A stretch of DNA of 64,000 nt from Paenibacillus dokdonensis. GTDB taxonomy: Bacteria; Bacillota; Bacilli; Paenibacillales; Paenibacillaceae. The stretch covers positions 496,001-560,000 of the forward strand of contig NZ_STGQ01000002.1 in NCBI RefSeq assembly GCF_004916975.1. The letters are read 5' to 3'. The translations under genes were made by a program, and so were the position numbers. This document shows positions 1 through 8,364 of the stretch, in pieces (positions within the stretch are counted from its first letter, which is position 1; each line of letters begins with the position of its first letter). The notes below the pieces were generated by a model. That model was given only the letters and a program-made list of their open reading frames with translations, was not told the origin of the DNA and did no database searches.

Positions 1-1
1 T

Positions 2-367
2 GTTGAAGTGATGATTTATGGGGATGGAGCATTCAAAGACCCTGTGGGTAAAATTTGGGAGCTTGCTGATCCGGTTGTATCACCAGCCTACACTTCAGGA
101 CTCGATGGTACACCAAATGAAGTAAAGTTAAAGTATCTTGCGGATAATAACTTCGCTGATTTAAAAGGTGAGGAACTCAAGCAAGCTATATCTCAATATA
201 TTAGAGATAAAGAGACGGATCTCGTAGGAGCTATGGAAGCACAAGGTACTACACCCAGAAGATTAACGGATCTTATCGGCTCCCTATCTGATTTAACTTC
301 TGGAAGTGGAGACAAGGGTACACCTATTATCTATATTCAAGGATATTTTGATAACTATACAAACTAA
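2..367 (+). CDS. CofE-like coenzyme F420-0:L-glutamate ligase family protein, C-terminal part
   Basis: The reading frame is open to the left edge, so only the last ~120 residues of a longer protein are present. The fragment carries a YGDGAFKDPVGKIWELADP stretch and a following SPAYTSGLDGTPNE stretch, which I associate with the Bacillota branch of the CofE-like (F420-0:gamma-glutamyl ligase fold) proteins of roughly 390 residues. True CofE adds glutamate to F420-0 in the cytoplasm, but many Bacillota carry these proteins without making F420, so the substrate is unknown here. The GTG at position 8 has no ribosome site and is internal. A clear terminator follows 20 bases after the stop. The family call is from memory of the motif and is moderate in strength. 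Confidence 0.5.
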   Translation, partial: VEVMIYGDGAFKDPVGKIWELADPVVSPAYTSGLDGTPNEVKLKYLADNNFADLKGEELKQAISQYIRDKETDLVGAMEAQGTTPRRLTDLIGSLSDLTSGSGDKGTPIIYIQGYFDNYTN

Positions 368-387
368 CAGCAACGAATCCACAGAAG

Positions 388-416
388 AAACCACTCCAAT
401 TATGGGGTGGTTTTTT
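388..416 (+). terminator. Rho-independent terminator of the CofE-like gene
   Basis: Arms AACCACTCC and GGGGTGGTT (one G-T pair) enclose a six-base loop and run into a T tract. It begins about 20 bases after the stop codon at 367 and closes that transcript. Confidence 0.85.
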
Positions 417-520
417 ACTACAATAAAATCGCCGTCCGATTCCCAGGTAGGGAACGTGAACGGCGACAGTTTTAGAGTCATCATGTAAGTGGCAGTTCTT
501 TCGGCAAAAGCCGATATAAC

Positions 521-964
521 TTAGGCCAATTCCGCCAGCACCTTGCCAAGCCGGTCAAGCTGCTGTTCATTAGCTTCGATGCAGATCGCCTTAGCTTGTT
601 CAAACTCCTCTTTTTTCTTGAAACGTTGACGGAAGGTGACCCTTGTGCGTCCTTTGATTTCCTCGAAGGTAGCCGTTACCCGGAATTCATGAACGTTTAG
701 ATGATCAATCACGACCCGCTCCTGCTGCACAAGCTCAACAAAGACGTTATGGTTAGGATAATCCACGCCATCCGGTCCGTGCATGGTGAACTTCCACGTG
801 CCTCCCGGCCTTATATCGCATTCGTGAAACGTATGGGTGAAGCCTTTCGGTCCCCACCACCTGGCTAACAAATCGGGGGTTGTCCAGGCCCGATATACGA
901 GCTCCCGCGGAACATCGTACTCTCGCGTAGCAACAAGTTCATTTTCACCTATGGTCGTGTTCAT
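521..964 (-). CDS. SRPBCC/AHSA1 domain protein (second gene of merR operon)
   Basis: A 147-residue single-domain protein of the START/SRPBCC superfamily, AHSA1-like (Activator of Hsp90 ATPase homologue) branch. The family signature is visible: an N-terminal VPRELVYRAWTTPDLLARWW helix, GPxGF after it, a G-G-T-W-x-F strand near residue 55 and a long C-terminal helix. These proteins form a helix-grip cavity for a hydrophobic ligand; bacterial members of this size have no fixed enzymatic role. It overlaps the upstream SRPBCC gene by four bases (ATGA), so the two are translationally coupled. Both lie downstream of a MerR regulator, suggesting a drug- or lipid-responsive binding role. Ligand not predictable. 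Confidence 0.85.
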   Translation of the reverse strand: MNTTIGENELVATREYDVPRELVYRAWTTPDLLARWWGPKGFTHTFHECDIRPGGTWKFTMHGPDGVDYPNHNVFVELVQQERVVIDHLNVHEFRVTATFEEIKGRTRVTFRQRFKKKEEFEQAKAICIEANEQQLDRLGKVLAELA

Positions 965-1404
965 GCCTCCCCTTCTAATACCTTGCCCAGTGTATCCAAC
1001 ATGATGTTTGTACCATGTTCCCGTATTTCCGGCGTATCGTGTCCGTCAAAGAACGCACCTTGCTCCGTGTAAATCAGCTTTGTGCCACCCTCCACCTTGA
1101 TAAGCTCGACCGATGTAATCGAGACGGAGAAGCGTATACCGTCCGAGTCCAGGGTATACGTATAGACAATGCGCTGCTCTGGGACAAGCTCCTGGTAGAC
1201 TGCGTCGAAGGTAAAGACCGGCCCTTCCGGCGGTCCTCCACTGCTGTATTCACGTCCGCCAACCTGGAAATTGAAGATGTCCGGCTTCGAATACCACTTG
1301 GCTTTGGCTGTCGGATCGGCCCATGCGTGATAAACCCGCTCCGGTGAAGCGGCATAAGTCCTCTCGACGACAAAGGTTCCATGCTTGACAAATCGTTCGT
1401 TCAT
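961..1404 (-). CDS. SRPBCC/AHSA1 domain protein (first gene after merR)
   Basis: A 147-residue AHSA1-type SRPBCC protein and distant paralogue of the next gene. Residues ~18-40 show ASPERVYHAWADPTAKAKWY, the usual opening of the family, followed by a GGREYSSGGP strand and a C-terminal helix DTPEIREHGTNIMLDTLGKVL. An AAGGAGG site lies just before its ATG, 26 bases after the merR stop, so merR and both SRPBCC genes form one transcript. Proteins of this pair are often annotated as polyketide cyclase-like or ATPase activators; neither function can be shown here. Confidence 0.85.
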   Translation of the reverse strand: MNERFVKHGTFVVERTYAASPERVYHAWADPTAKAKWYSKPDIFNFQVGGREYSSGGPPEGPVFTFDAVYQELVPEQRIVYTYTLDSDGIRFSVSITSVELIKVEGGTKLIYTEQGAFFDGHDTPEIREHGTNIMLDTLGKVLEGEA

Positions 1405-1430
1405 TGATTTTCCTCCTTATGTTTGGAAAT

Positions 1431-1907
1431 TTAGTTCTCCTCGGCAAGAAAGTCTCCCAGCAGGTCCAAATGTCGCTCCCAACTCGTTTGCCGGTCAATG
1501 ACGGGCTTCTCGAATTCCATCTTCATCGCTTGCAGTAGGCTCGTGAAATCTTCAACCGTTAATTCCGCCTGACCCTGCATCAGCTTGGAGACATGTCTAA
1601 GCTGCTCCAATAGTTTCTGCTGCAGTTTGATCTGCTCTTGGATTTGGTTGATCTGCAGGCCCACGATCTCAAGCGGACTGATCTGCCCGTCCGACAAGGC
1701 CGACTTAATCTCCTCGAGAGATAAGCCCAGCTCCTTAAGCGATAAAATCTGGTGCAGGCGTGACAAATTCGATTCGCTATATAGCCTGTGGCCCGACTCC
1801 GTCTGGCTGGAAGGAGATAACAAACCGATTTGATCGTAATAACGCAGGGTTCGTACCGTAAGCCCCGTCAGCTTGGCCAGATCCCCGACCTTCCAATGTC
1901 TATTCAT
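1431..1907 (-). CDS. MerR family transcriptional regulator
   Basis: A 158-residue MerR regulator. The N-terminal winged helix reads VGDLAKLTGLTVRTLRYYDQIGLLSPS (residues 6-32) with the typical R-x-L-R-Y-Y-D motif, followed by HRLYSESNLSRLHQI and a long dimerisation coiled coil (residues ~75-120). The C-terminal ~40 residues are short, too small for a large drug-binding domain and without a cysteine cluster, so a metal-sensing role is unlikely. It heads the operon with two SRPBCC genes. Its own promoter (1952-1982) has the 19-bp spacer typical of MerR-controlled promoters, so it very probably activates its own operon. Start chosen for a GGAGTTGG site just upstream. Confidence 0.9.
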   Translation of the reverse strand: MNRHWKVGDLAKLTGLTVRTLRYYDQIGLLSPSSQTESGHRLYSESNLSRLHQILSLKELGLSLEEIKSALSDGQISPLEIVGLQINQIQEQIKLQQKLLEQLRHVSKLMQGQAELTVEDFTSLLQAMKMEFEKPVIDRQTSWERHLDLLGDFLAEEN

Positions 1908-1951
1908 GAACCAACTCCACTCTTTTGCGCTAGCTATGTACCGGTAACTTC

Positions 1952-1982
1952 ATTGTAAAACATGACGTTACGTAAGGTGCAA
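1952..1982 (-). promoter_or_regulatory. MerR-type promoter with 19-bp spacer and TTACGTAA dyad
   Basis: On the minus strand TTGCAC (1977-1982) and TACAAT (1952-1957) are separated by exactly 19 bases, the overlong spacing that MerR proteins correct by twisting DNA. The spacer contains the perfect palindrome TTACGTAA. It drives merR and the two SRPBCC genes. Confidence 0.8.
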
Positions 1983-2034
1983 GCGAAATTATGAAGCTCT
2001 AACGGAATTTTTTCGCGCCAATGAATTTCGGACA

Positions 2035-2739
2035 TTAACACCTCACATATTTCCGTTTGAAGCCGAGCTGCCCTTTATCGACTGCCTTTTGAATGTTAAC
2101 GGAAGCGTTCAAAAACTTGCTTTTGGCACCGCTGCCAACTTCCACCGGACCAACTTCCTTCGCAATCCCGACCGCCTTATCATGGAGCGGAAGATAGGAC
2201 ACTGCCACGGTGTATATGAAATTATTCATCGCGTACTTCGTGCGTTCAGGAGCATCATGAATCGTGTTTTTCACAAGCTCCAGCATACCGGCTATTTTCC
2301 CTTCGGAAAATTCTTGATCGGGACGATTCCCGAGCAGCCAGCAGTAACAGCTCCAGCCCGCCGACATGTTCAGCTCCATACCGCTTGCAATCCATTTATC
2401 GGAAACCTCCTGCGCAATATCCGTTTCCGCCAAAGTTACGGCTACTACATAATCCGATAGCATATAAAAATAAGCTCCATCCATCCACCGTTCAAAATCC
2501 GCCTCAGACATTGCCTTCGGATCGGCGATCACCCCCGCAAAGTACATCGCATCGTAATTCCCCGTGGCATAAAGCTCCTCAGCCAAGGGTTGGTTGTGTT
2601 TTATTTTCCTGAAGATGGGCTTCATCCCGCCCGTGGCTACGCCAAAAAGAGGTTCGCGCGCGCCGTTGGATTGGTACATCTTCTTGGTTCGTTCCTTGCC
2701 GAGAGCCTCAAGCTCTTGCATGACCATGTTTAAATTCAT
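2035..2739 (-). CDS. DNA alkylation repair protein, AlkD-like (HEAT repeats)
   Basis: A 234-residue all-helical protein matching the AlkC/AlkD-type DNA alkylation repair family (COG4912). AlkD-type glycosylases excise N3- and N7-alkylated purines using stacked HEAT-like repeats that grip the DNA. The N-terminus reads MQELEALGKERTKKMYQSNGAREPLFGV, and the G-V-A-x-G-x-(M/L)-K-P-I motif around residue 34-43 is characteristic. An aspartate in the TDIAQEVSD/ASGMELNMSAGWSCY region and tryptophans lie where the family has its catalytic surface; I cannot fix the catalytic residue. It is a single gene with an AAGGAAG ribosome site, unlinked to an ada or alkA gene in this window. Confidence 0.85.
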   Translation of the reverse strand: MNLNMVMQELEALGKERTKKMYQSNGAREPLFGVATGGMKPIFRKIKHNQPLAEELYATGNYDAMYFAGVIADPKAMSEADFERWMDGAYFYMLSDYVVAVTLAETDIAQEVSDKWIASGMELNMSAGWSCYCWLLGNRPDQEFSEGKIAGMLELVKNTIHDAPERTKYAMNNFIYTVAVSYLPLHDKAVGIAKEVGPVEVGSGAKSKFLNASVNIQKAVDKGQLGFKRKYVRC

Positions 2740-3320
2740 TGTTCACACTTCCTTTTTAATAGCTTGTCTTAGGGATTAGGCTTCTTTACTTGAATATATC
2801 ATAAAACAGCATTCATCCAATGAAATCAGAACCGATTCAAAACAGCATGAAAAAGTGATCCAGCATATTTCCGCCATTATCATTTACTTAAAAATTCCTC
2901 TTGCTCAATAATACCTATCCTGCTATTATGAAGAAGCATGATTTTTGGAAAGCGAATATTCAGGTACATTTAGGATCTTTCCAAGCAGATAATCTTTGAC
3001 CACTTCCACTTTGAAGTTAAGGCCATACGGACAGCCGGGTCAAATGCCGATTGGCAACTTTCGTTGCCTTATTGATTGAGTTAAAAGCTCAAATTTTATA
3101 AGTTGGTTACTTTACAACCAGTGCATATGCACACAACTTGTGAAACGGTCAATAAGAGTGGTAAAAGTAATTATTTGCTATATAGACTCTGATCCTAACA
3201 TGATATATTTGAATATGAAGCGCCTTCCATATAACGCTTGAGTTTTATGGCTGACTGACGAGCACGCAAGAGGTTTGTCCGGTCATGCTTATGGGGACGA
3301 TCTTATTATTTGACTATATC
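2740..3320. other. Intergenic region; 5' leader of the polyamine genes in its right part
   Basis: No convincing coding frame. The right third (about 3180-3320) precedes a terminator and is probably transcribed as an untranslated leader: it has paired short segments such as GTCC/GGAC around 3280-3296 and a CTTG/CAAG pair around 3240-3270. TTGAAT at ~3209 and TATAAC with 15-base spacing is a weak promoter candidate. I could not match the segment to a known riboswitch class. Confidence 0.4.
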
Positions 3321-3366
3321 AAAGCAAGTGTGATGCGCATAATGCGTGTTTCGCTTGCTTTTTTTG
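3321..3366 (+). terminator. Intrinsic terminator before the carboxynorspermidine genes (possible attenuator)
   Basis: Arms AAGCAAGTG and CGCTTGCTT enclose an inner TGCGCAT/ATGCGTG pair and are followed by seven T residues. The nearest upstream plus-strand gene ends near 367, so this terminator does not close an obvious gene; it sits 50 bases before the start codon at 3416, the position expected of a riboswitch or attenuator. Confidence 0.7.
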
Positions 3367-3415
3367 TTGCCGTTTTTACATTTTAAAAAATTCACTTTGA
3401 ATAGGAGATCGAAAA

Positions 3416-4654
3416 ATGGGAAAAGCACTAGTCATCGGCGCCGGCGGCGTAGCATCTGTAGCCATTCATAAATGCGTTCAAAACAGCGAGGTATTCGAAG
3501 AAATCTGCATCGCCAGCCGTACGAAATCCAAATGCGATGAGCTGAAAGCAAAATTGGACGGCGGCAAAACCAAAATTACAACCGCACAGGTCGATGCGAA
3601 CAACGTAGATGAGCTGATCGCTCTGATTAACGAAGTCAAACCGGATATCGTCATGAACCTGGCTCTGCCTTACCAGGATTTGACGATCATGGATGCTTGC
3701 CTGGCCACCAAAACGCACTATATGGATACGGCAAACTATGAGCCGGAAGATACGGCGAAATTCGAATACAAATGGCAATGGGATTACCGCGAGCGCTTTG
3801 AAAAAGCAGGAATCACAGCTTTGTTGGGCAGTGGATTCGACCCAGGCGTTACGGGCGTATTCTCCGCTTATGCGCTGAAACACTATTTTGACGAAATTGA
3901 ATATATCGACATTCTGGATTGCAACGGTGGGGATCACGGTTATCCTTTCGCAACCAACTTCAACCCGGAAATCAATATCCGTGAAGTGTCCGCGAACGGA
4001 CGCTACTGGGAAAATGGCCAATGGATCGAAACGAAGCCGATGGAAATCAAGCGTGAGTATAACTTCGCTGAAGTGGGCCAAAAGGATATGTACCTGCTCT
4101 ACCATGAAGAGCTTGAATCCCTTGCGCAAAACATGCCTGGATTGAAACGCATCCGTTTCTTCATGACTTTCGGTCAAAGCTATCTCATGCACTTAAAGGC
4201 GCTTGAAAACGTAGGAATGACTTCCATCGAACCGATCGAATACGAAGGCAAACAAATCATTCCGCTTCAATTCCTGAAGGCCGTACTCCCGGACCCGGCT
4301 TCCCTGGGACCTCGCACGGTGGGCAAGACGAACATCGGCTGTATCTTTAAAGGAAAAAAAGACGGTCAAGACAAGACTTATTACGTCTACAATATTTGCG
4401 ATCATCAAGAGTGCTATAAAGAAGTGGGCTCCCAAGCCATCTCCTATACAACTGGCGTTCCTGCCATGATCGGCGCAGCGCTGGTTATGACCGGCAAATG
4501 GAGTAAACCGGGCGTATACAATGTCGAAGAGTTCAATCCGGATCCATTCATGGAAGAACTGAACAAATGGGGACTTCCTTGGGTAGAAGACTTCAATCCA
4601 GTGCTGGTAGACGCATTGCCTGAAGAAGCGAAAGAGCCGGAGCTCGTTCGTTAA
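3416..4654 (+). CDS. Carboxynorspermidine/carboxyspermidine synthase (saccharopine dehydrogenase family)
   Basis: A 412-residue NADPH-dependent enzyme of the saccharopine-dehydrogenase fold. Residues 4-14 form the Rossmann motif VIGAGGVASVA; further family blocks are ASRTKSKCDEL, DIVMNLALPYQDLTIMDACL and LLGSGFDPGVTGVFSAYAL. Carboxynorspermidine synthase condenses aspartate semialdehyde with a diamine (putrescine or diaminopropane) to give carboxyspermidine or carboxynorspermidine in the cytoplasm. The next gene, starting one base after this stop, is the matching decarboxylase, which fixes the assignment against lysine metabolism. Full length; ribosome site TAGGAG. Which diamine is used cannot be read from the sequence. 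Confidence 0.92.
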   Translation: MGKALVIGAGGVASVAIHKCVQNSEVFEEICIASRTKSKCDELKAKLDGGKTKITTAQVDANNVDELIALINEVKPDIVMNLALPYQDLTIMDACLATKTHYMDTANYEPEDTAKFEYKWQWDYRERFEKAGITALLGSGFDPGVTGVFSAYALKHYFDEIEYIDILDCNGGDHGYPFATNFNPEINIREVSANGRYWENGQWIETKPMEIKREYNFAEVGQKDMYLLYHEELESLAQNMPGLKRIRFFMTFGQSYLMHLKALENVGMTSIEPIEYEGKQIIPLQFLKAVLPDPASLGPRTVGKTNIGCIFKGKKDGQDKTYYVYNICDHQECYKEVGSQAISYTTGVPAMIGAALVMTGKWSKPGVYNVEEFNPDPFMEELNKWGLPWVEDFNPVLVDALPEEAKEPELVR

Positions 4655-4655
4655 G

Positions 4656-5783
4656 ATGCGGTTCGAGGAGTTACCGACACCCTGCTTCGTCGTCGATGAA
4701 GCGCTCATCGAGAAGAACCTGAAGATATTGAACGGCGTCATGCAGCGTACGGGAGCCAAGATCGTGCTTGCGCAAAAGGCTTTTTCGATGACCGCCATGT
4801 ATCCCCTTATCGGACAATACTTAAGCGGTACGACCGCGAGCGGCCTATTCGAAGCACGGCTGGGCCAAGAAGAAATGGGCAAGGAAAATCACGTCTTTGC
4901 CCCTGCCTATCGCGAGGATGAAATCGACGAAATTATATCCATTTGCGACCATATCATCTTCAATTCCTTCTCCCAGCTGGAAAAGTATAAAGCGAAAGCT
5001 CTTGCTGCGGGTAGAAAGGTTGGCCTTCGCATCAATCCGGAATGCTCGACGCAAGTGGGACATGAAATTTATGATCCCTGCTCGCCGGGCTCCAGATTCG
5101 GCGTGAAACGGGAGGATTTCCGGCCGGAACTGCTGGAGGGCGTTACGGGCCTGCATTTCCATACCCTGTGCCAGCAGAACTCGGACGATTTGGAGACCAC
5201 GTTGAATGCGGTCGAGAACAAGTTCGGACCATGGCTGCCCCAGATGGAATGGATTAATTTCGGCGGCGGTCACCATATCACGAGAGACGATTATGATATT
5301 CCGAGACTTGAAGCCTGCATTAAGCGAATGCAGAATACATACGGCTTGGAAGTCTATCTGGAACCGGGTGAAGCGATCGCGCTCAATGCGGGCTATATGG
5401 TCACCTCCGTCCTGGATATTCATAAGAACGGCATCGAGATTGCGATCGTGGACACGTCGGCAACCTGCCATATGCCGGATGTTCTGGAAATGCCGTATCG
5501 TCCGCCGCTTGTCGGTTCGGGCGAAGCCGGTGAGAAGGCGTTCACTTATCGGCTTGGCGGTCCGACCTGCCTGACGGGCGACGTCATCGGAGACTACTCC
5601 TTTGACCAGCCTCTGAAGAACGGCGACAGATTGGTGTTCGAAGACATGGCGATCTACTCCATGGTCAAAACCAACACCTTCAACGGCATGCCGCTACCGG
5701 CCATCGCTGTGCAGGACAAAGACGGCAACTGCCGCGTCGTGCGCGAGTTCGGCTATCAGGATTTTAAGATGAGACTCGCTTAA
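4656..5783 (+). CDS. nspC: Carboxynorspermidine decarboxylase (PLP-dependent, alanine-racemase fold)
   Basis: A 375-residue fold-type III PLP decarboxylase. The PLP lysine is K41 in LAQKAFS; GGGHH (203-207) and EPGEA (236-240) bind the phosphate and cofactor, and C271 in TSATCHMPDVLE lies at the active site. It removes carboxyl from carboxynorspermidine or carboxyspermidine to give the final triamine, the last step of the aspartate-semialdehyde polyamine route that replaces S-adenosylmethionine decarboxylase. It follows the synthase with a one-base gap and its start codon has no strong separate ribosome site, so coupling is likely. Length and motifs are normal for NspC. A strong terminator ends the pair. 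Confidence 0.93.
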   Translation: MRFEELPTPCFVVDEALIEKNLKILNGVMQRTGAKIVLAQKAFSMTAMYPLIGQYLSGTTASGLFEARLGQEEMGKENHVFAPAYREDEIDEIISICDHIIFNSFSQLEKYKAKALAAGRKVGLRINPECSTQVGHEIYDPCSPGSRFGVKREDFRPELLEGVTGLHFHTLCQQNSDDLETTLNAVENKFGPWLPQMEWINFGGGHHITRDDYDIPRLEACIKRMQNTYGLEVYLEPGEAIALNAGYMVTSVLDIHKNGIEIAIVDTSATCHMPDVLEMPYRPPLVGSGEAGEKAFTYRLGGPTCLTGDVIGDYSFDQPLKNGDRLVFEDMAIYSMVKTNTFNGMPLPAIAVQDKDGNCRVVREFGYQDFKMRLA

Positions 5784-5791
5784 TGAATCAT

Positions 5792-5828
5792 TAAAGCCTT
5801 AACCCTGTAAAAAGGGTTAAGGCTTTTT
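5792..5828 (+). terminator. Terminator between nspC and the convergent tetR
   Basis: Perfect arms AAAGCCTTAACCCT and AGGGTTAAGGCTTT with a short A-rich loop and T run. It closes the polyamine operon; the convergent tetR stop codon lies two bases beyond, and the hairpin may serve both. Confidence 0.9.
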
Positions 5829-5829
5829 G

Positions 5830-6384
5830 TTACAAATATTTTCTTTTATACATCAAAGTAATTTGATCCGCTATATATTCTGCGCTATGTTCCGTGCCCT
5901 CCTTAATCCACCACAGGATAACCCCCAGAAGTGACGATGCAACAATATCAACGGAGGCAACCCCCTTTGTGGAATTTATGTTTCTTGCGTCTCTGCGTTT
6001 TTCGATCGTTTTTTTCAACAGGTTGGACAAGTGTTTTTTGAAGCCTGGATGCTCAACCAATACAGCGAAAACCTTTCGGTACTCATAAAAATAATTTAAA
6101 AATGTAACCAGCTGCTCCTGTTCGTTTCTGCTCTTCACTTGTAATAGCGGTTCGACTTTCATGGACAGGTCATCAAAGATCTCATGCACGATCTGGCGCA
6201 ACAAATCGTTAATATCCTCATAATGCAAATAAAACGTTGCACGGTTTAGTTCTGCACGGTTGGCAATTTTTTGGACGGTCAATTGAGAAATTTCCACATT
6301 GTCGGCCAGCAATGAAAATACAGCATGTTTCAGCATCTTTTTTGAACGAATGGCTCGTGGATCGACTCTTTTATGTTCAGGCAT
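5830..6384 (-). CDS. TetR/AcrR family regulator of the adjacent MFS pump
   Basis: A 184-residue TetR regulator. The N-terminal helix-turn-helix (residues ~15-60) reads LTVQKIANRAELNRATFYLHYEDINDLL, with the FYLHY core of the recognition helix. The C-terminal domain has the Bacillota type seen with drug-efflux regulators (EYRKVFAVLVEHPGF, then VDIVASSLLGVILWWIKEG). It is divergent from an EmrB/QacA-type transporter, and a perfect TGTCGA-N4-TCGACA palindrome lies between them. It most likely represses both genes until an inducing compound binds. GAGGG ribosome site before the ATG. Confidence 0.9.
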   Translation of the reverse strand: MPEHKRVDPRAIRSKKMLKHAVFSLLADNVEISQLTVQKIANRAELNRATFYLHYEDINDLLRQIVHEIFDDLSMKVEPLLQVKSRNEQEQLVTFLNYFYEYRKVFAVLVEHPGFKKHLSNLLKKTIEKRRDARNINSTKGVASVDIVASSLLGVILWWIKEGTEHSAEYIADQITLMYKRKYL

Positions 6385-6437
6385 TTCATCCCTCGATTAT
6401 CGCTTATTTGTCACTTCATCGACCAATTTATGTCTTT

Positions 6438-6453
6438 TGTCGATTAGTCGACA
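6438..6453. promoter_or_regulatory. Candidate TetR operator TGTCGA-N4-TCGACA
   Basis: A perfect 6+6 bp inverted repeat with a TTAG centre in the 167-bp divergent gap between tetR and the MFS gene. A further TGTCGA half-site occurs near 6519, close to the pump's start. Size, symmetry and position fit a TetR dimer site. Confidence 0.65.
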
Positions 6454-6551
6454 TTTTCAGCAGAATTGCAAATGGGAAATCTTCTTCAATACTGATAAGA
6501 TATATTTTATTGACACTCTGTCGAAAAAGCAATGAGGAGAGGAAAGCAATA

Positions 6552-7997
6552 ATGCAGGAAGACATAAAGAAAATCAATAAAGGAATCTTACTCACCATTT
6601 TAATCTTCGGTTGTTTCTTATCCACACTCAACCAGACGCTATTAAACGTCGCCTTGAGTAATCTGATGGATGTATTCGATGTCACGGCAGCAACTGTCCA
6701 ATGGATTTCAACGGGCTTCATGCTGGTCAACGGGATATTGATCCCGATTACGGCCTATCTAATGAAACGCTTTACAACGCGGCAGTTATTTATAAGTGCC
6801 ATGGCATTTTTACTCATCGGTTCGATCATTTGTGCAGCGGCGCCAAGCTTTATGGTGCTCTTAATCGGACGGATGATCCAAGCTGCCGGTGCAGGAATCG
6901 TCATGCCGCTCATGATGAGTGTTGTGCTTGCCATCTTCCCCGTTGAAAAACGCGGCAGCGCGATGGGACTGCTTGGGCTGGCCATGATTTTCGCTCCGGC
7001 CATTGGACCGACGCTCTCGGGATTTATTGTCGAATACCACTCATGGCGCTGGTTATTTATCGGTCTCATCCCGCTTGTCATCATTGTCATCCTGCTTGCC
7101 TTCAAGTATTTGGTCAATGTATCCGAAACGTCGAAGTCGAAACTGGATGTCGTAAGCGTTCTGTTATCGACCGTCGGATTTGGCTTGATTTTATATGGAT
7201 TCAGTAGTGCAGGCAGTAAAGGCTGGGATGATGTTATAGTCATCCTATCCTTAGGAATCGGGATCGTTGTGACAGCCATATTCTGTATTCGCCAAGTCAA
7301 GTCCGATGATCCACTGCTCAACCTGTCTGTCTTCAAAAATAAAGTCTTCACGTTAACGTCGATTATTAACGTACTAGTCACGATGATGATGTACGCAGAT
7401 ATGATCTTGCTGCCTATTTATCTGCAGAATGGCCGTGGTTTTACAGCGTTTGATGCAGGACTGCTCTTATTGCCGGGTGCGCTTGTCAATGCGTTCATGT
7501 CACCTGTTACCGGTAAGTTATACGACCGTTTCGGTGCGAAGCCGCTGTTCATCATTGGTTTATTATTTATTATTCCGTCCATGTGGGCGGTAACCGATTT
7601 ATCTGCATCGACCACGTATATGTATTTGATGATCCGTACGATTTGCCTGCGCATTGGCTTAAGCTTCATCACCATGCCGCTCAATACGGCCGGACTCAAT
7701 GCGCTGCCCAAACAGCTCGGTACGCATGGTACGGCAGTGAATAATACCGTTCGCCAAATTGCCGGAGCCATTGGTACTGCTGTCGTAATTACGATTTATA
7801 CCGTACAGGCAACAAGCCATGCAGCGACATTGATGCAGAACAATCCTTCTACGACTAATGAGCTTCTTAAATCCCTTACGTCCATTTTAGGGGCAAGCGA
7901 CGCCTACTACTTTATGATGATTCTATCGGTTGTCGCATTTGTTATCACCTTATTTATGCCCACGAAACGTAAGGCCGCGGTTGAAAAGAAAGCATGA
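6552..7997 (+). CDS. MFS drug transporter, DHA2 (EmrB/QacA) family
   Basis: A 481-residue polytopic membrane protein with about 14 hydrophobic segments, the number of the DHA2 drug:H+ antiporters. Motif A-like LMKRFTTRQLF follows segment 2, the antiporter motif C region reads MIFAPAIGPTLSGFIVEYHSWRW, and segment 1 has the TLNQTLLNVAL motif D1 core. The ATG at 6552 is chosen because GAGGAGAGG stands directly before it and the reading frame upstream contains no membrane segment; a much longer open frame exists but lacks support. The product probably exports toxic amphiphiles under control of the divergent tetR. Terminator follows immediately. Confidence 0.92.
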   Translation: MQEDIKKINKGILLTILIFGCFLSTLNQTLLNVALSNLMDVFDVTAATVQWISTGFMLVNGILIPITAYLMKRFTTRQLFISAMAFLLIGSIICAAAPSFMVLLIGRMIQAAGAGIVMPLMMSVVLAIFPVEKRGSAMGLLGLAMIFAPAIGPTLSGFIVEYHSWRWLFIGLIPLVIIVILLAFKYLVNVSETSKSKLDVVSVLLSTVGFGLILYGFSSAGSKGWDDVIVILSLGIGIVVTAIFCIRQVKSDDPLLNLSVFKNKVFTLTSIINVLVTMMMYADMILLPIYLQNGRGFTAFDAGLLLLPGALVNAFMSPVTGKLYDRFGAKPLFIIGLLFIIPSMWAVTDLSASTTYMYLMIRTICLRIGLSFITMPLNTAGLNALPKQLGTHGTAVNNTVRQIAGAIGTAVVITIYTVQATSHAATLMQNNPSTTNELLKSLTSILGASDAYYFMMILSVVAFVITLFMPTKRKAAVEKKA

Positions 7998-7999
7998 AA

Positions 8000-8033
8000 A
8001 AAAGCCACTCCTTTTCAGGAGTGGCCTTTTTTC
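8000..8033 (+). terminator. Terminator of the MFS gene
   Basis: Arms AAGCCACTCC and GGAGTGGCCTT around TTTTCA, then a T run, starting three bases after the stop codon. Confidence 0.9.
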
Positions 8034-8077
8034 GATGTATTGGATGAACGGGTACCCATAAATCAGGAGGTAGAACC

Positions 8078-8333
8078 AATGAATTGAACCGTCTGATGCC
8101 GAATATCACTCAAAAAAAAGTTCCCCCAACAATTACGCGAGTTAGAAGAGGACGGGGGCATTAATCGTATTGTTCATCATCAAATTCCTCCAAAAGTGGA
8201 ATATGAGCTTAGTGAATATGGATGGAGCTTGCAGGATATTTTAAACTCTTTGTGTTCATGGGGAGAAAGACATATCATGAATGTATATGGCGATAAATAT
8301 GCTGTTTTGGAGGAGAGCATTTTAAACGAATAA
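8078..8333 (+). pseudogene. HxlR family regulator remnant
   Basis: Without a start codon, the frame from 8078 reads NELNRLMPNITQK, the centre of an HxlR winged helix, then shifts frame inside an A run near 8110-8125; from about 8128 the restored frame reads QQLRELEEDGGINRIVHHQ followed by PPKVEYELSEYGWSL, the wing and C-terminal helix of HxlR proteins, to a TAA at 8331. The first ~40 residues are missing. The remnant sits between the MFS terminator and the APH gene and is probably inactive. Confidence 0.75.
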
Positions 8334-8364
8334 CTGAAAAAACAAGAAATGCGAGGCGAATGAA

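Noticed and set aside
3428..4192. A 254-codon open frame on the minus strand within the carboxynorspermidine synthase gene
   Set aside because: It lies fully antisense to a clearly conserved enzyme and has no ribosome site or recognisable protein family; such frames arise from the codon bias of the real gene.
6237..6551. N-terminal extension of the MFS gene to 6237
   Set aside because: The extension overlaps the tetR gene and the divergent operator; the ATG at 6552 has a strong ribosome site and gives the usual family N-terminus.
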